NCBI RefSeq assembly: GCF_042677865.1
Contig: NZ_JBHUDD010000005.1
Coordinates: 34,480 to 98,479 of the forward strand
From: Lutimaribacter salitolerans
GTDB taxonomy: Bacteria > Pseudomonadota > Alphaproteobacteria > Rhodobacterales > Rhodobacteraceae
Direction: 5' to 3'
Length of the DNA: 64,000 nucleotides
Part shown: positions 9,738 through 18,558 of the stretch, piece by piece
How positions within the stretch are numbered: the first letter of the stretch is position 1
Layout: each line of letters opens with the position of its first letter
The notes under the pieces: generated by a model
Databases searched by the model: none
The model's input: the letters and a program-made list of their open reading frames with translations, nothing else
What the model was told of the DNA's origin: nothing
Made by a program: the position numbers and the translations under genes

Positions 9738-10624
9738 CCGATCAATCCACCATATCCACAAGCGCGGCCAAGCCATCGCCGCTGTCACGCGCCCGCGACA
9801 TCGTGTTTTCCAGCCCGGTGGTGTTCGTGGCGTCGATCGTGCTGACGATCATCGTGCTGGCCGCGATATTCGCGCCCTGGATCGTGCCGCATGATCCGGT
9901 ACGGCTGACGCCGTCGCAGCGTTTGCAGGCGCCGTCCGACGTCTACTGGCTGGGCACCGATGCCTTTGGTCGCGACATGTTCTCGCGCGTGATCTATGGC
10001 GGGCGGATTTCGCTGGTCGTGGGGCTGGGGGCGGCGGTGTTCGCCGTGTTGTCGGGGCTGATCCTGGGTCTGCTGGCAGGCTACATCCGCTGGATGGATG
10101 CCGTGCTGATGCGCATGGTCGATGGCTTGATGGCGATCCCCAACATCCTGCTGGCGATTGCCATCGTGTCGCTGTGGGGGGCCGGTCTCTGGACCGTGCT
10201 GATTGCCATCACCATCCCCGAGGTGCCACGCGTCGTCCGGCTGGTCCGGTCGGTCGTGCTGTCCGCGCGCGAAGAGCCGTATGTCGAGGCGGCCATCGCC
10301 GCGGGCTCGTCCACCTTCCTGATCATGCGGCGGCATCTGCTGCCCAACACCATCGCGCCGTTGATCATTCAGGGCACCTATATCTGCGCCTCTGCCATCC
10401 TGGTCGAGGCGATCCTGTCGTTTCTCGGCGCAGGCATCAGCCCCGAAACCCCAAGCTGGGGCAACATCATGGCCGAGGGGCGGATCTATTTCCAGATCAA
10501 CCCGGGCATCGTTCTGTGGCCCGGTCTGGTGGTGTCGCTGGCCATTCTGGCCATCAACCTTCTGGGGGACGCGGTGCGTGACGCGCTGGATCCGCGCATG
10601 GCAAAACGGGGGATCGACAGATGA
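9734..10624 (+). CDS. Peptide-type ABC transporter permease (DppC-like)
   Basis: 296-aa second permease of the same importer, with the OppC N-terminal segment (VFVASIVLTIIVLAAIFAPW) and the conserved WLGTDAFGRDMFSRVIYGGR block that follows it in DppC/OppC proteins. The EAA loop is EEPYVEAAIAAGSSTF. It overlaps the preceding gene by ATGA and the following ATPase gene by ATGA, implying translational coupling of the whole membrane complex. Confidence 0.94.
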   Translation: MTDQSTISTSAAKPSPLSRARDIVFSSPVVFVASIVLTIIVLAAIFAPWIVPHDPVRLTPSQRLQAPSDVYWLGTDAFGRDMFSRVIYGGRISLVVGLGAAVFAVLSGLILGLLAGYIRWMDAVLMRMVDGLMAIPNILLAIAIVSLWGAGLWTVLIAITIPEVPRVVRLVRSVVLSAREEPYVEAAIAAGSSTFLIMRRHLLPNTIAPLIIQGTYICASAILVEAILSFLGAGISPETPSWGNIMAEGRIYFQINPGIVLWPGLVVSLAILAINLLGDAVRDALDPRMAKRGIDR

Positions 10625-12273
10625 GCGATACACTTCTGGACATCCGCAACCTGCGCATCGCGCTGGAAGGCAATCCCGACAATCAGGTGGTCAAGGGGCT
10701 GAACCTGTCGATCGAACCGGGGCAGACCACCTGTCTGGTGGGCGAATCCGGCTCGGGCAAGTCGCTGACCGCACTTGCCACGATGGGCCTGTTGCCCAAG
10801 GTGCTGCAACCCATCGAAGGGTCGATCAGGATCAAGGGCGAGGACATCCTGAACGCCTCGCCCCAGCGGCTGCGCAAGCTGCGCGCCACGGCGATGTCGA
10901 TGATCTTTCAGGAGCCGATGACAGCGCTGAACCCGGTCGCCCGCGTCGGTCAGCAGATCGAGGAGGTGCTGGAGTTTCATTCCGACATGAGCCAGTCGGC
11001 CCGAAAGAAACGTGCGCTGGAGATGATGGAGGCGGTGCACCTGCCCGATGTGGAAAAGATGTATCGCAGCTTTCCGCACCAGTTGTCGGGCGGGCAGCGG
11101 CAGCGCATCATGATCGCGATGGCGCTGATCATGCGGCCGCAACTTCTGATCGCGGATGAACCGACAACCGCCCTTGATGTGACCACGCAGGCGCAGATCC
11201 TGTCGCTGATCCGCGAGCTGCGCGAGGATCAGGGAACCGCCGTTCTGTTCATCACCCACGACATGGGCGTGGTGTCTGAAATCGCGGATACGGTCACCGT
11301 GCTGCAACTGGGCGAAGAGATGGAGACGCAGCCGATCGACCAGTTGCTGCGCCATCCGCGCACCGATTACACCCGCGACCTGCTGCGCGCCGTGCCCAGC
11401 CATGTGCCGCGCCCGCCCAGCCCGGCGGCGTCGGACAAGGTCGTGCTGAGAACGAAAGACCTGTGCAAGACCTATGGCGGTGGCGGGTTCCTCAGCCGCT
11501 CGCGCGAGGTGCACGCCGCTCAAAGCGTGAACCTGTCGGTCACGCAGGGCCGCACGCTGGGTATCGTGGGCGAAAGTGGCTCGGGCAAATCCACCGTGGC
11601 ACGCTGCATCATGCGGCTGATCGACCCGACATCGGGGGAGATCATGGTGGGCGGCGAGGATATCGCCACCATGAGGCAAAGCGATCTGAAACAGCGCCGC
11701 AGCAAGATCCAGATCGTGTTCCAGGATCCCATGCGCTCGCTCAACCCCCGGCTGGAGGTGGGCGACTCGATCATCGAAGGCCCGTTGAATTTCGGTGTGC
11801 CACGCGCCAAGGCGATGGAGCGTGCGCGCGAATTGCTGGAACTGGTGGGCCTGCCGGCCACCGCCATCGACCGCTTTCCGCACCAGTTTTCCGGCGGTCA
11901 GCGGCAGCGTATCGCGATTGCGCGCGCGCTGGCGGTCGATCCCGACATTCTGGTGGCGGACGAGGCGGTGTCGGCGCTGGACGTCTCGGTGCAGGCGCAG
12001 GTGCTGGACCTGCTGGCCGAATTGCAGCAACGTCTGGGCCTTGGCATCCTGTTCATCACCCATGATCTGGGCGTCGCGGCGCAGATCTGCGACGAGGTGA
12101 TGGTGATGCAATACGGCCGCGTCGTCGAATACGGCCCCGCTGGGCAGGTGCTAGGCGATCCACAGCAGGACTATACCAAGGCACTGCTGTCCGCCGCCCC
12201 AGGCCGGCACTGGGATTTCGCCAATTTCCGACCCTTTTCCGAAGGCCCCGCCGCAGATGCGGTGCACGGCTGA
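10621..12273 (+). CDS. Fused dipeptide/oligopeptide ABC ATPase (DppD-DppF type)
   Basis: 550-aa protein with two complete ABC ATPase domains in one chain. Domain 1: Walker A GESGSGKS at 41-48, signature LSGGQRQR near 157, Walker B ending DEPTTALD near 180. Domain 2: Walker A GESGSGKST near 317, signature FSGGQRQR near 423, Walker B DEAVSALD. Each is followed by the oligopeptide C-terminal type sequence (RTDYTRDLL; QQDYTKALL). Fusion of the two subunits is common in alphaproteobacteria. It energises the two preceding permeases. Confidence 0.95.
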   Translation: MSDTLLDIRNLRIALEGNPDNQVVKGLNLSIEPGQTTCLVGESGSGKSLTALATMGLLPKVLQPIEGSIRIKGEDILNASPQRLRKLRATAMSMIFQEPMTALNPVARVGQQIEEVLEFHSDMSQSARKKRALEMMEAVHLPDVEKMYRSFPHQLSGGQRQRIMIAMALIMRPQLLIADEPTTALDVTTQAQILSLIRELREDQGTAVLFITHDMGVVSEIADTVTVLQLGEEMETQPIDQLLRHPRTDYTRDLLRAVPSHVPRPPSPAASDKVVLRTKDLCKTYGGGGFLSRSREVHAAQSVNLSVTQGRTLGIVGESGSGKSTVARCIMRLIDPTSGEIMVGGEDIATMRQSDLKQRRSKIQIVFQDPMRSLNPRLEVGDSIIEGPLNFGVPRAKAMERARELLELVGLPATAIDRFPHQFSGGQRQRIAIARALAVDPDILVADEAVSALDVSVQAQVLDLLAELQQRLGLGILFITHDLGVAAQICDEVMVMQYGRVVEYGPAGQVLGDPQQDYTKALLSAAPGRHWDFANFRPFSEGPAADAVHG

Positions 12274-12306
12274 GGCACAACAACACACAACCCGAAAGGA
12301 CCATCC

Positions 12307-13488
12307 ATGCCCGTTCTCCCCGTGATCGCGGACAGCACAGACGAGCTGACCGAGATCTTCAAGGATCTGCACGCCCATCCCGAAATCGGGTTTACCGAGA
12401 CGCGCACCGCGCAGGTGGTGGCCGAAAAGCTGCGCGCCTATGGCGTGGACGAGGTGCACACCGGTATCGCGAAAACCGGCGTCGTGGGCCTGATCAAGGG
12501 CAAGGGAGGTGGCACCCGCCGGATTGGCTTGCGCGCGGATATGGATGCGCTGCCGATCGACGAGCGGACAAACCTGCCCTATGCGTCCAAAACCGAAGGC
12601 GTGATGCATGCCTGCGGCCATGACAGCCACACCACCATGCTGCTGGGCGCGGCGAAACATCTGGCCGCGACGCGCGATTTCGACGGCACAGCAGTGGTCA
12701 TCTTTCAGCCCGCCGAAGAGGGCCTTGGCGGGGCGCGCGGCATGCTGGCCGAGGGGCTGTTCGACAAGTTCCCCTGTGACGAGGTCTATGGCATGCACAA
12801 CTCGCCCAACGGCCAGCCGGGCACCGTGGGCATCTGCAAGGGCGCGGCGATGGCGGGTGCCTCGTTCTTTGACATCAAGATTCAGGGGCGGGGCAGCCAT
12901 GCCGCCATGCCGCAGCACTCGCGCGATCCGCTGGTGATCGCGGCGATGCTGGTGGCGCAGATCCAGACCATCGTGGCGCGCAACGTGGCGCCGCTGGATG
13001 CCTGCGTGTTCTCCGTCACGCAAAGCCATGCCGGCAGCGCCTACAACATCGTGCCCGACACCGCCACGCTGGCCGGCACGATCCGGTATTTCAAGGACGA
13101 GGTGCGCGAGATTGCCGAATCCCGCCTGCGCGACCTGTGCGACGGCATGGCCAAGGCGTATGGAGTCGAGATCGAGCTGGACCTGCGCAACATATTCGAC
13201 GTGCTCATGAACGATGACGCGCTGTCGGATGCCTATATGGAGGCGGCGGCGGATATCGTCGGGGTCGAGAACATCAGCGACACGGACGAGCCCGCGACAG
13301 GCTCGGAGGATTTCGCCGACATGCTCAAGGTCGTGCCGGGCGCCTATTGCCGGGTCGGGCACGCGGGCACGCTGCCGCTGCACAACCCCGGTTTCGTGCT
13401 GGACCCGTCGGTTCTGCCGGTGGGGGCGTCGATCATGGCGCGCATTGTCGAACGCCGGTTGGCGATGGCAACGGAGGTGGCGGCATGA
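12307..13488 (+). CDS. M20 family amidohydrolase (HipO/aminoacylase type)
   Basis: 393-aa metal-dependent amidohydrolase of the M20D group (hippurate hydrolase, N-acyl-amino-acid hydrolase, IAA-amino acid hydrolase). Metal-site motifs are LRADMDALPIDE, MHACGHDSHTT and PAEEGLGGARGML, with the second-half HNSPNGQPGT and ATGSEDFADM segments. It lies 33 bp after the ATPase gene with an aaagga ribosome site and overlaps the next M20 gene by ATGA. Likely cleaves N-acyl or peptide amides brought in by the adjacent importer. Confidence 0.92.
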   Translation: MPVLPVIADSTDELTEIFKDLHAHPEIGFTETRTAQVVAEKLRAYGVDEVHTGIAKTGVVGLIKGKGGGTRRIGLRADMDALPIDERTNLPYASKTEGVMHACGHDSHTTMLLGAAKHLAATRDFDGTAVVIFQPAEEGLGGARGMLAEGLFDKFPCDEVYGMHNSPNGQPGTVGICKGAAMAGASFFDIKIQGRGSHAAMPQHSRDPLVIAAMLVAQIQTIVARNVAPLDACVFSVTQSHAGSAYNIVPDTATLAGTIRYFKDEVREIAESRLRDLCDGMAKAYGVEIELDLRNIFDVLMNDDALSDAYMEAAADIVGVENISDTDEPATGSEDFADMLKVVPGAYCRVGHAGTLPLHNPGFVLDPSVLPVGASIMARIVERRLAMATEVAA

Positions 13489-14621
13489 GCATGGACCCGC
13501 TGAAACTGCCGTTCGACGCGGATGAGATGCTGGCCGGGCTGCGGCCCTGGATCGAATGCGAAAGCCCCACCCATGATGCGGCAGCGGTGGACCGGATGAT
13601 GGATCTGGCCGCCTATGACCTGGCGCAGATGGCGCAGGTCGAGCGCATTCCGGGGCGGCTGGGCTTTGGCGGATCGGTCCGGGCGAGGTTCCCGCACCCG
13701 AAGGCGGGCGAGCCTGGGGTGCTGATCCTGGGCCATATGGACACGGTGCACCCGGTCGGCACGCTGGCGAAACTGCCGTTCAGGCGCGAGGGCGACATCT
13801 GCTATGGCCCCGGCATCATGGACATGAAGGGCGGCAACTATGCCGCGACCGAGGCGCTGCGCCAGTTGATCCGCGCGGGCATGGAAACGCCGCTGCCGGT
13901 GACGGTGCTGTTCACCCCCGATGAAGAGGTCGGCACGCCCTCGACCCGCGAGCTGATCGAGGCGGAGGCCGCGCGCAACAAATACGTGCTGGTGCCCGAG
14001 CCCGCCCGCGACGACGGCGGCGCAGTGATCGGGCGCTATGCCATCGCGCGGTTCAACCTGATGACCAAAGGACGGCCCAGCCATGCCGGCGCGCGCCTGT
14101 CCGAAGGGCGCAGCGCGATTGCCCTGATGGCGCGCAAGCTGCTTGAGATCGAGGCGATGACCGGCGAGGACTGCACCTTCAGCGTCGGGGTGATCCATGG
14201 CGGGCAATGGGTGAACTGCGTGTCGTCGCTGTGCGAGGGGCAATCGCTGAGCATGGCCAAGACGCAGAAGGATCTGGACGATGGCGTGGCGCGGATGATG
14301 GCGCTGGCCGGCGAAGAGAACGGGGTGGAGTTCCGCATCACCCGTGGCGTCACCCGGCCCGTGTGGGAGCCTGACCATCCCGGCACCATGGCGATGTTCG
14401 AGATGGCCAGGGAAATTGCCGCCGAGCTGGGGTTCGAGCTGACCGGATCGAGTTCGGGCGGCGGTTCGGACGGCAATTTCACCGGCGCGATGGGTATTCC
14501 CACGCTGGATTCGCTGGGCGTGCGGGGCAAGGGGTTGCACACGCTGACCGAACATATCGAAGTGGCCAGCCTGCCCGAGCGCGGCAAGCTGATGGCGGCG
14601 ATGATGATGCGGCTGACGTGA
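13485..14621 (+). CDS. M20 family peptidase (carboxypeptidase G2-like)
   Basis: 378-aa M20 hydrolase of the CPG2 group, which removes C-terminal glutamate-like residues from folates and peptides. Metal ligands are expected in LILGHMDTVHP, YGPGIMDMKGG and FTPDEEVGTPSTRE; the C-terminal part has SSSGGGSDGNFTG. The start is the ATG inside the ATGA overlap with the preceding gene, with ggaggtgg upstream. Last gene of the operon. Two different M20 enzymes in tandem plus M81 suggests stepwise breakdown of one compound class; the exact substrate is unknown. Confidence 0.9.
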   Translation: MSMDPLKLPFDADEMLAGLRPWIECESPTHDAAAVDRMMDLAAYDLAQMAQVERIPGRLGFGGSVRARFPHPKAGEPGVLILGHMDTVHPVGTLAKLPFRREGDICYGPGIMDMKGGNYAATEALRQLIRAGMETPLPVTVLFTPDEEVGTPSTRELIEAEAARNKYVLVPEPARDDGGAVIGRYAIARFNLMTKGRPSHAGARLSEGRSAIALMARKLLEIEAMTGEDCTFSVGVIHGGQWVNCVSSLCEGQSLSMAKTQKDLDDGVARMMALAGEENGVEFRITRGVTRPVWEPDHPGTMAMFEMAREIAAELGFELTGSSSGGGSDGNFTGAMGIPTLDSLGVRGKGLHTLTEHIEVASLPERGKLMAAMMMRLT

Positions 14622-14644
14622 CCAGCCTGACCTGATCTGAAGGA

Positions 14645-14731
14645 GCGCGCGTTCCGCGCGCGCTGTGGGCGCATCGCGGTCGCGATGCGGAATGAGGGGG
14701 CGTTGCCCCCTCAAACTCCCCCGGGATATTT
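14645..14731 (+). repeat. Rhodobacterales-type intergenic element, copy 1 (three hairpins plus CTCCCCCGGGATATTT)
   Basis: Three consecutive hairpins (GCGCGCG-ttc-CGCGCGC at 14645-14661; GCATCGCG-gt-CGCGATGC at 14671-14688; GAGGGGGC-gtt-GCCCCCTC at 14694-14712) are followed by CTCCCCCGGGATATTT (14716-14731) and ggagagagga. It lies between convergent genes. The same 3' core recurs at 18590-18605 and, degenerate and inverted, at 47820-47831. Confidence 0.7.
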
Positions 14732-14747
14732 CCGGAGAGAGGAAGGA

Positions 14748-15515
14748 TCAGACCTGTCGTCGGTCGCGCGCCTGCGTGCCGAGGGTGGCCGGGTCTATCG
14801 TGGCGATCGCGTCGAGATCGGCGATCAGCAGCGCCTCGCCCCGGCCCGCGCTGGCAAGGGGCTGGGCATCGGGGCCGGTGATGACGGATTTGCCGCCATA
14901 GCTCAGCCCGTTTTCGGTGCCGCAGAAATTGGCATAGGCGATGGTGATGCGGTTTTCGGCGGCGCGGGCGGGCACCAGCGTGTCGGCCACCAGATCGAAG
15001 CCCGCCGGATTTGCCGTGGGCACCAGCAACAGGGTGACGCCCCGGTCGGCCAGCGCCTGCACATGGTGGGCGAATTCCACGTCATAGCAGATCAGCACGG
15101 CGGCGCGCCGGCCCTCCAGATCGAAGCTGCAGTGGCTGTCGCCGGGGGTGAAGGCCGTGTTCTCCATCGGGCCGAAAAGCTGGATCTTGCGGTAATGCGC
15201 CAGCACCGCGCCGGATGCGTCAAGGCAGGTGGCCGCGTTGTAGAGCGTGTCGCCCGCGCGCTCGGCCCAGCCGATGGTCAACCCGCAGCCATGGCTGCGG
15301 CACAGATCGGCCAGCCGTTTCTGCCAGTCGCCGCCCTGCGGCTGGGCCAGATCGGCAAAGCGGTCGGGCTGGTTGTAGCCGGGCAGGAACAGTTCGGGCA
15401 TCACGGCCATCCTGGCCCCGCCTGTCGCCGCCGCGGACAGAACCCGCGCGATCACCTCGAAGGCGCGGTCGATGTCTCCGGCGGGCGAGGGGCCCTGGTA
15501 GAGGGCAAGTTTCAT
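14748..15515 (-). CDS. Carbon-nitrogen hydrolase (nitrilase superfamily)
   Basis: 255-aa amidase/nitrilase-superfamily enzyme. The catalytic triad is readable: Glu41 in MPELFLPGYN, Lys110 in YRKIQLFGP and Cys143 in LICYDVEF. Short form without extra domains, so an omega-amidase or N-carbamoyl/aliphatic amidase role is more likely than a true nitrilase. It is translationally coupled to the upstream flavin monooxygenase (ATGA overlap), so both act in one pathway, probably hydrolysing an amide formed after oxidation. Its promoter region is shared with the divergent Rieske oxygenase operon and carries the LysR-type dyad. Confidence 0.9.
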   Translation of the reverse strand: MKLALYQGPSPAGDIDRAFEVIARVLSAAATGGARMAVMPELFLPGYNQPDRFADLAQPQGGDWQKRLADLCRSHGCGLTIGWAERAGDTLYNAATCLDASGAVLAHYRKIQLFGPMENTAFTPGDSHCSFDLEGRRAAVLICYDVEFAHHVQALADRGVTLLLVPTANPAGFDLVADTLVPARAAENRITIAYANFCGTENGLSYGGKSVITGPDAQPLASAGRGEALLIADLDAIATIDPATLGTQARDRRQV

Positions 15516-16777
15516 GCGTCTTCCTGCTGGCGCTGCTCTGCGCCTTGATAGGCCATGTAGTCGCGCTGGATCGCGATCTGGTCGGCCACATATTTGGCGT
15601 CGTGCCAGACGCCCCAGATGAAGGACGACCCGCGCCGCGATTGCCATGGCAACCCGATGAAATAGACCCCCGGTGTGCGCGAAACGCCGCGCGTGTGCAA
15701 GGGGCGGCCGCGATCATCGTAGGTGTCGGCCTGCAACCAGCCATAGTCGAGCGCATAGCCGGTGGCCCAGAGGATCGTGGTGATCCCGGCCTGTGCCAGG
15801 TCAAGCTCCAGCACCGGGTCGGTGACGCAGGGTGGATCGGCGGGGATGTCGCGGGCCTGCGGCTCGGGCGGCAGATCGGCACCGTTGGAGGTGACCCAGG
15901 CGTCGGCCTCGTCGAGCACCGACAGGTAATTGGCGTCGCCCTTGTGCAGGTTGTCGGCCAGATCGGGGGCAAAGCGCATCTTGCCGTCCCGGTAGCTTTC
16001 GGTGCGGCCCACCAGCGTCATGCCCTGGTTGGCCAGCTTGCGGAACTCGATCGTCTTGCCGCCATCGGCCCCGCTGACCGCGATGGTGACATGCTCGGCG
16101 CCCGCCGCCGGTGTGTCGGCGTTCCATTTGCCCAGCACGCCCAGCCACCAGACGAAATCGCGCCCGCGATAGCTGCGCGGGGGGCGGTCGTGGGGGCCCA
16201 CCGACAGATACACCTGCCGGCCCGAACGCATCAGTTCCTCGGCGATCTGCACGCCGGACGAGCCTGCGCCCACTACCAGCACCGCGCCCTGTGGCAACTG
16301 GCCGGGGTTGCGGTAGGCGTTGGAATGCATCTGCGTCACCGGCGCGTCCTGTGGCACGATGGGCGGAATGATGGGCCGCTGGAACGGGCCGGTGGCGGCG
16401 ACCACGGTCTGCGCCTCGATCACGCCATCCGAGGTTTCGACGCGAAAGCCCTGCCGCCCGTCCAGCGGTGCGGCGCGCGTCACCTCGACCCCGGTGCGGA
16501 TCGGCGCGCCTATTTTCCGGGCATAGGCGACGAAGTACTCTGCCACGCTTTCCTTGTCGGGAAAGTCATCGGGGCCGCAGGAAAAGTCGCGGTTGGGAAA
16601 GCGGTCGTGCCATGCCGGGCCGTTGGCGACCAGCGAGTCCCACCGTTCGGAGCGCCAGCGTTCGGCGATGCGGTGGCGTTCCAGCACGAGGTGGGGGATG
16701 TTGTGGCTGCTCAGATGCTCGCTCATCGCGATGCCTGCCTGACCGCCGCCCACGACGACCGTGTGTGTCTTTTCCAT
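15512..16777 (-). CDS. FAD-dependent monooxygenase (NAD(P)-binding, YUC/FMO-like)
   Basis: 421-aa single-component flavoprotein monooxygenase. FAD Rossmann motif VVVGGGQAGIAMSEHL at residues 7-22; NADPH Rossmann motif VVGAGSSGVQIAEEL near 166-182; ATG motif in LWATGYALDYGWL near 345. The fingerprint and length fit the group containing YUCCA-like and putative indole or N-hydroxylating oxygenases. First gene of a two-gene operon with the nitrilase-family hydrolase. Start chosen at MEKTHTVVVGG, with aggtgg just upstream; a longer reading adds only low-complexity residues across the promoter. Substrate unknown; context suggests a nitrogenous compound. Confidence 0.9.
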   Translation of the reverse strand: MEKTHTVVVGGGQAGIAMSEHLSSHNIPHLVLERHRIAERWRSERWDSLVANGPAWHDRFPNRDFSCGPDDFPDKESVAEYFVAYARKIGAPIRTGVEVTRAAPLDGRQGFRVETSDGVIEAQTVVAATGPFQRPIIPPIVPQDAPVTQMHSNAYRNPGQLPQGAVLVVGAGSSGVQIAEELMRSGRQVYLSVGPHDRPPRSYRGRDFVWWLGVLGKWNADTPAAGAEHVTIAVSGADGGKTIEFRKLANQGMTLVGRTESYRDGKMRFAPDLADNLHKGDANYLSVLDEADAWVTSNGADLPPEPQARDIPADPPCVTDPVLELDLAQAGITTILWATGYALDYGWLQADTYDDRGRPLHTRGVSRTPGVYFIGLPWQSRRGSSFIWGVWHDAKYVADQIAIQRDYMAYQGAEQRQQEDA

Positions 16778-16882
16778 GCCACCTGTCCTTTTTCGAATTG
16801 CTTGACGGGTAGGGTAAGGCAGGGGGCGCATTGCCAAAAATACTGTTTGGTGAAGCATTGGTTGGGCATACGCTAAGATGCC

Positions 16883-16948
16883 TTAGCCAAGCCCTAAGCG
16901 GTACTGAGGCTATCCATGCTTGGCACGCGCGGTCAAAAGTCGGATCGT
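16883..16948. promoter_or_regulatory. LysR-regulon dyad A and promoter of the Rieske operon
   Basis: TTAGCCAAGCCCTAA (16883-16897) is a TTAG-N7-CTAA dyad preceded by GCC and followed by GCGGTAC. Exactly 30 nt downstream of its centre starts TTGGCA (16920-16925), a good -35 hexamer; a weak -10 (gatcgt) follows after 17 nt. The dyad centre therefore lies near -64, the usual activator-site position for LysR proteins. The region also serves the divergent flavin monooxygenase gene. Sites B and C have the same layout. Confidence 0.65.
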
Positions 16949-16976
16949 CGGGTGACACGACCGGGGACAGCAACCG

Positions 16977-18143
16977 ATGGCCAGGGACATTTCCGAAAGC
17001 ACCATACTGGACGGGCTGCGCGCAGCGGCCAATGCGCCGTTCGAACAGGCGCGCGCGATGCCGCCCGAGGTCTATACCACCGATGCCTTTCTGGCGCTTG
17101 AGACGCAGCACATCTTTGCGCGTGACTGGTATTGCGTGGGGCGCGCGGATCAGCTGGCCAATCCGGGCGACTACCTGACCTGCGATCTGGCAGGGCAACC
17201 TGTGGCGGTGATCCGCGATCAGGGCGGGATGTTGCGGGCCATGTCGAACGTGTGCCTGCACCGGATGTCCACGCTGCTGCAAGGTAGCGGCAACACCCGC
17301 AGTATCGTGTGCCCCTATCATGCCTGGACCTACAACCTGGATGGCAGCCTGCGCGGGGCGCCCGCGATGACGCAGAACGAAGGGTTCTGCAAGGATGCCT
17401 ATCGCCTGCCGCACCTGCGCTGCGAAGAGTGGCTGGGCTGGGTGTTCATCACGCTGAACCCCGACGCGGTGCCGGTGGCCGAGCGGCTGGCCGGCCTTGA
17501 GGCGATGATCGCGGGCTATGAAATGGCGCGCTATACTCAGGCGTTTTCCGAGGAGCATGTCTGGAACACCAACTGGAAGGTGCTGGCCGAGAATTTCATG
17601 GAAAGCTATCACCTGCCGGTCTGTCACTCGGGCACCATCGGGGGGCTGAGCAAGCTGGAAGAGATGGTCTGCCCGCCCGGGCAGGCGGGGTTCAATTACC
17701 ATACCATCCTGAAGGACGAGAGCCTGCGCATCGCCTGCGCGCATCCGTCCAACGACCGGCTGAGCGGCGATGCGCGGCGGATGACCTATCTGATCGCGGT
17801 CTACCCCTCGCTGCTGATCACGCTGACGCCGGGGTATTTCTGGTACCTGTCGCTGCTGCCCAAAGGGCCGGGGCAGGTGCATATCCGCTTTGGCGGCGGC
17901 ATGTCGGATGATTTTGCGGGCGATACCGATGCGGATGCGAATTTCGCGGATCTCAAGACGCTGCTGGACGACGTGAACATCGAGGATCGCGGCTGCACCG
18001 AAAAGGTGTTTCGCGGGCTGTCCTCGCCGATGGCGCGGGCGGGGCATCTGTCGCATCTGGAACGGCCGAATTATGATTTCGCGCGGTATCTGCTGGGGCG
18101 GATCGAAACGGGGCAAGAGGCAGGGGCACAGCATGGCACATGA
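16977..18143 (+). CDS. Rieske oxygenase alpha subunit, quaternary-amine demethylase type
   Basis: 388-aa ring-hydroxylating-type oxygenase. Rieske [2Fe-2S] ligands: Cys93-x-His95 (NVCLHR) and Cys112-x2-His115 (CPYHAW). Mononuclear iron site: ENFMESYHLPVCH with His212 and His217. The position that bridges Rieske and iron centres, normally Asp, is Glu209; glutamate here is known in carnitine oxygenase CntA and related betaine demethylases. The ending SHLERPNYDFARYLLGRI also resembles the GbcA/Stc2/choline monooxygenase group. No reductase gene is nearby. Probable oxidative attack on an N-methyl group of a quaternary or N-methylated compound; substrate not identifiable. Its 3' end overlaps ridA by 11 bp. 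Confidence 0.9.
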   Translation: MARDISESTILDGLRAAANAPFEQARAMPPEVYTTDAFLALETQHIFARDWYCVGRADQLANPGDYLTCDLAGQPVAVIRDQGGMLRAMSNVCLHRMSTLLQGSGNTRSIVCPYHAWTYNLDGSLRGAPAMTQNEGFCKDAYRLPHLRCEEWLGWVFITLNPDAVPVAERLAGLEAMIAGYEMARYTQAFSEEHVWNTNWKVLAENFMESYHLPVCHSGTIGGLSKLEEMVCPPGQAGFNYHTILKDESLRIACAHPSNDRLSGDARRMTYLIAVYPSLLITLTPGYFWYLSLLPKGPGQVHIRFGGGMSDDFAGDTDADANFADLKTLLDDVNIEDRGCTEKVFRGLSSPMARAGHLSHLERPNYDFARYLLGRIETGQEAGAQHGT

Positions 18144-18549
18144 ACGGATACGCAAATTCAACACGCGCGAGACCTATCCCGAACAGAATCTGGACAATGA
18201 TCTGGCGCAGGCGGTGGTCACCACGGGGGGGCGGATCGTCTGGCTGCGCGGGCAATGCCCGCAGGAGCTGGATACGGCGCAAAACATCGCCAGCCATGAC
18301 CCGGTGGAGCAGACCCACAAGGTGATGCAGAACATCCGGCAGTTGATCGAAGAAGCGGGCGGCAGCATGGAGCATCTGGTCAAGGTGGTGGTCTATATCA
18401 CCGACGTGCGCCACCGCGAGGCGGTGTATCGCACCATGGGCGAGTATATCCGCGGCGTGCATCCGGTCTCGACCGGGCTGGTGGTTCAGGCGCTGGCGCG
18501 GCCCGAGTGGCTGGTCGAGATCGACGGCACGGCGGTCATTCCCGATTGA
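18133..18549 (+). CDS. RidA/YjgF/YER057c/UK114 family protein
   Basis: 138-aa RidA-family protein. Members hydrolyse reactive enamines and imines or act as pathway-specific deaminases. The C-terminal pattern RGVHPVSTGLVVQALARPEWLVEIDGTAVI fits the family. The start is the internal ATG giving MAHERIRKFNT, which overlaps the Rieske gene end; tight coupling suggests it handles an unstable imine or enamine intermediate formed by that oxygenase. It is one of the less canonical RidA subgroups, so the active-site arginine assignment is uncertain. Confidence 0.88.
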   Translation: MAHERIRKFNTRETYPEQNLDNDLAQAVVTTGGRIVWLRGQCPQELDTAQNIASHDPVEQTHKVMQNIRQLIEEAGGSMEHLVKVVVYITDVRHREAVYRTMGEYIRGVHPVSTGLVVQALARPEWLVEIDGTAVIPD

Positions 18550-18558
18550 GGGCGGGCT

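Noticed and set aside
4521..9788. A 1755-codon open frame on the minus strand running from the IclR gene across mlrC and the peptide transporter.
   Set aside because: Only the first 270 codons at the IclR end encode a recognisable protein. The rest is antisense to well-supported genes and rich in Arg, His, Gln and Gly, as expected for the shadow frame of GC-rich coding DNA.
16977..18143. Calling the Rieske protein glycine betaine monooxygenase GbcA or stachydrine demethylase.
   Set aside because: The active site fits the quaternary-amine group, but there is no reductase gene and the accompanying amidase, RidA, decarboxylase and deacylase do not match either pathway.
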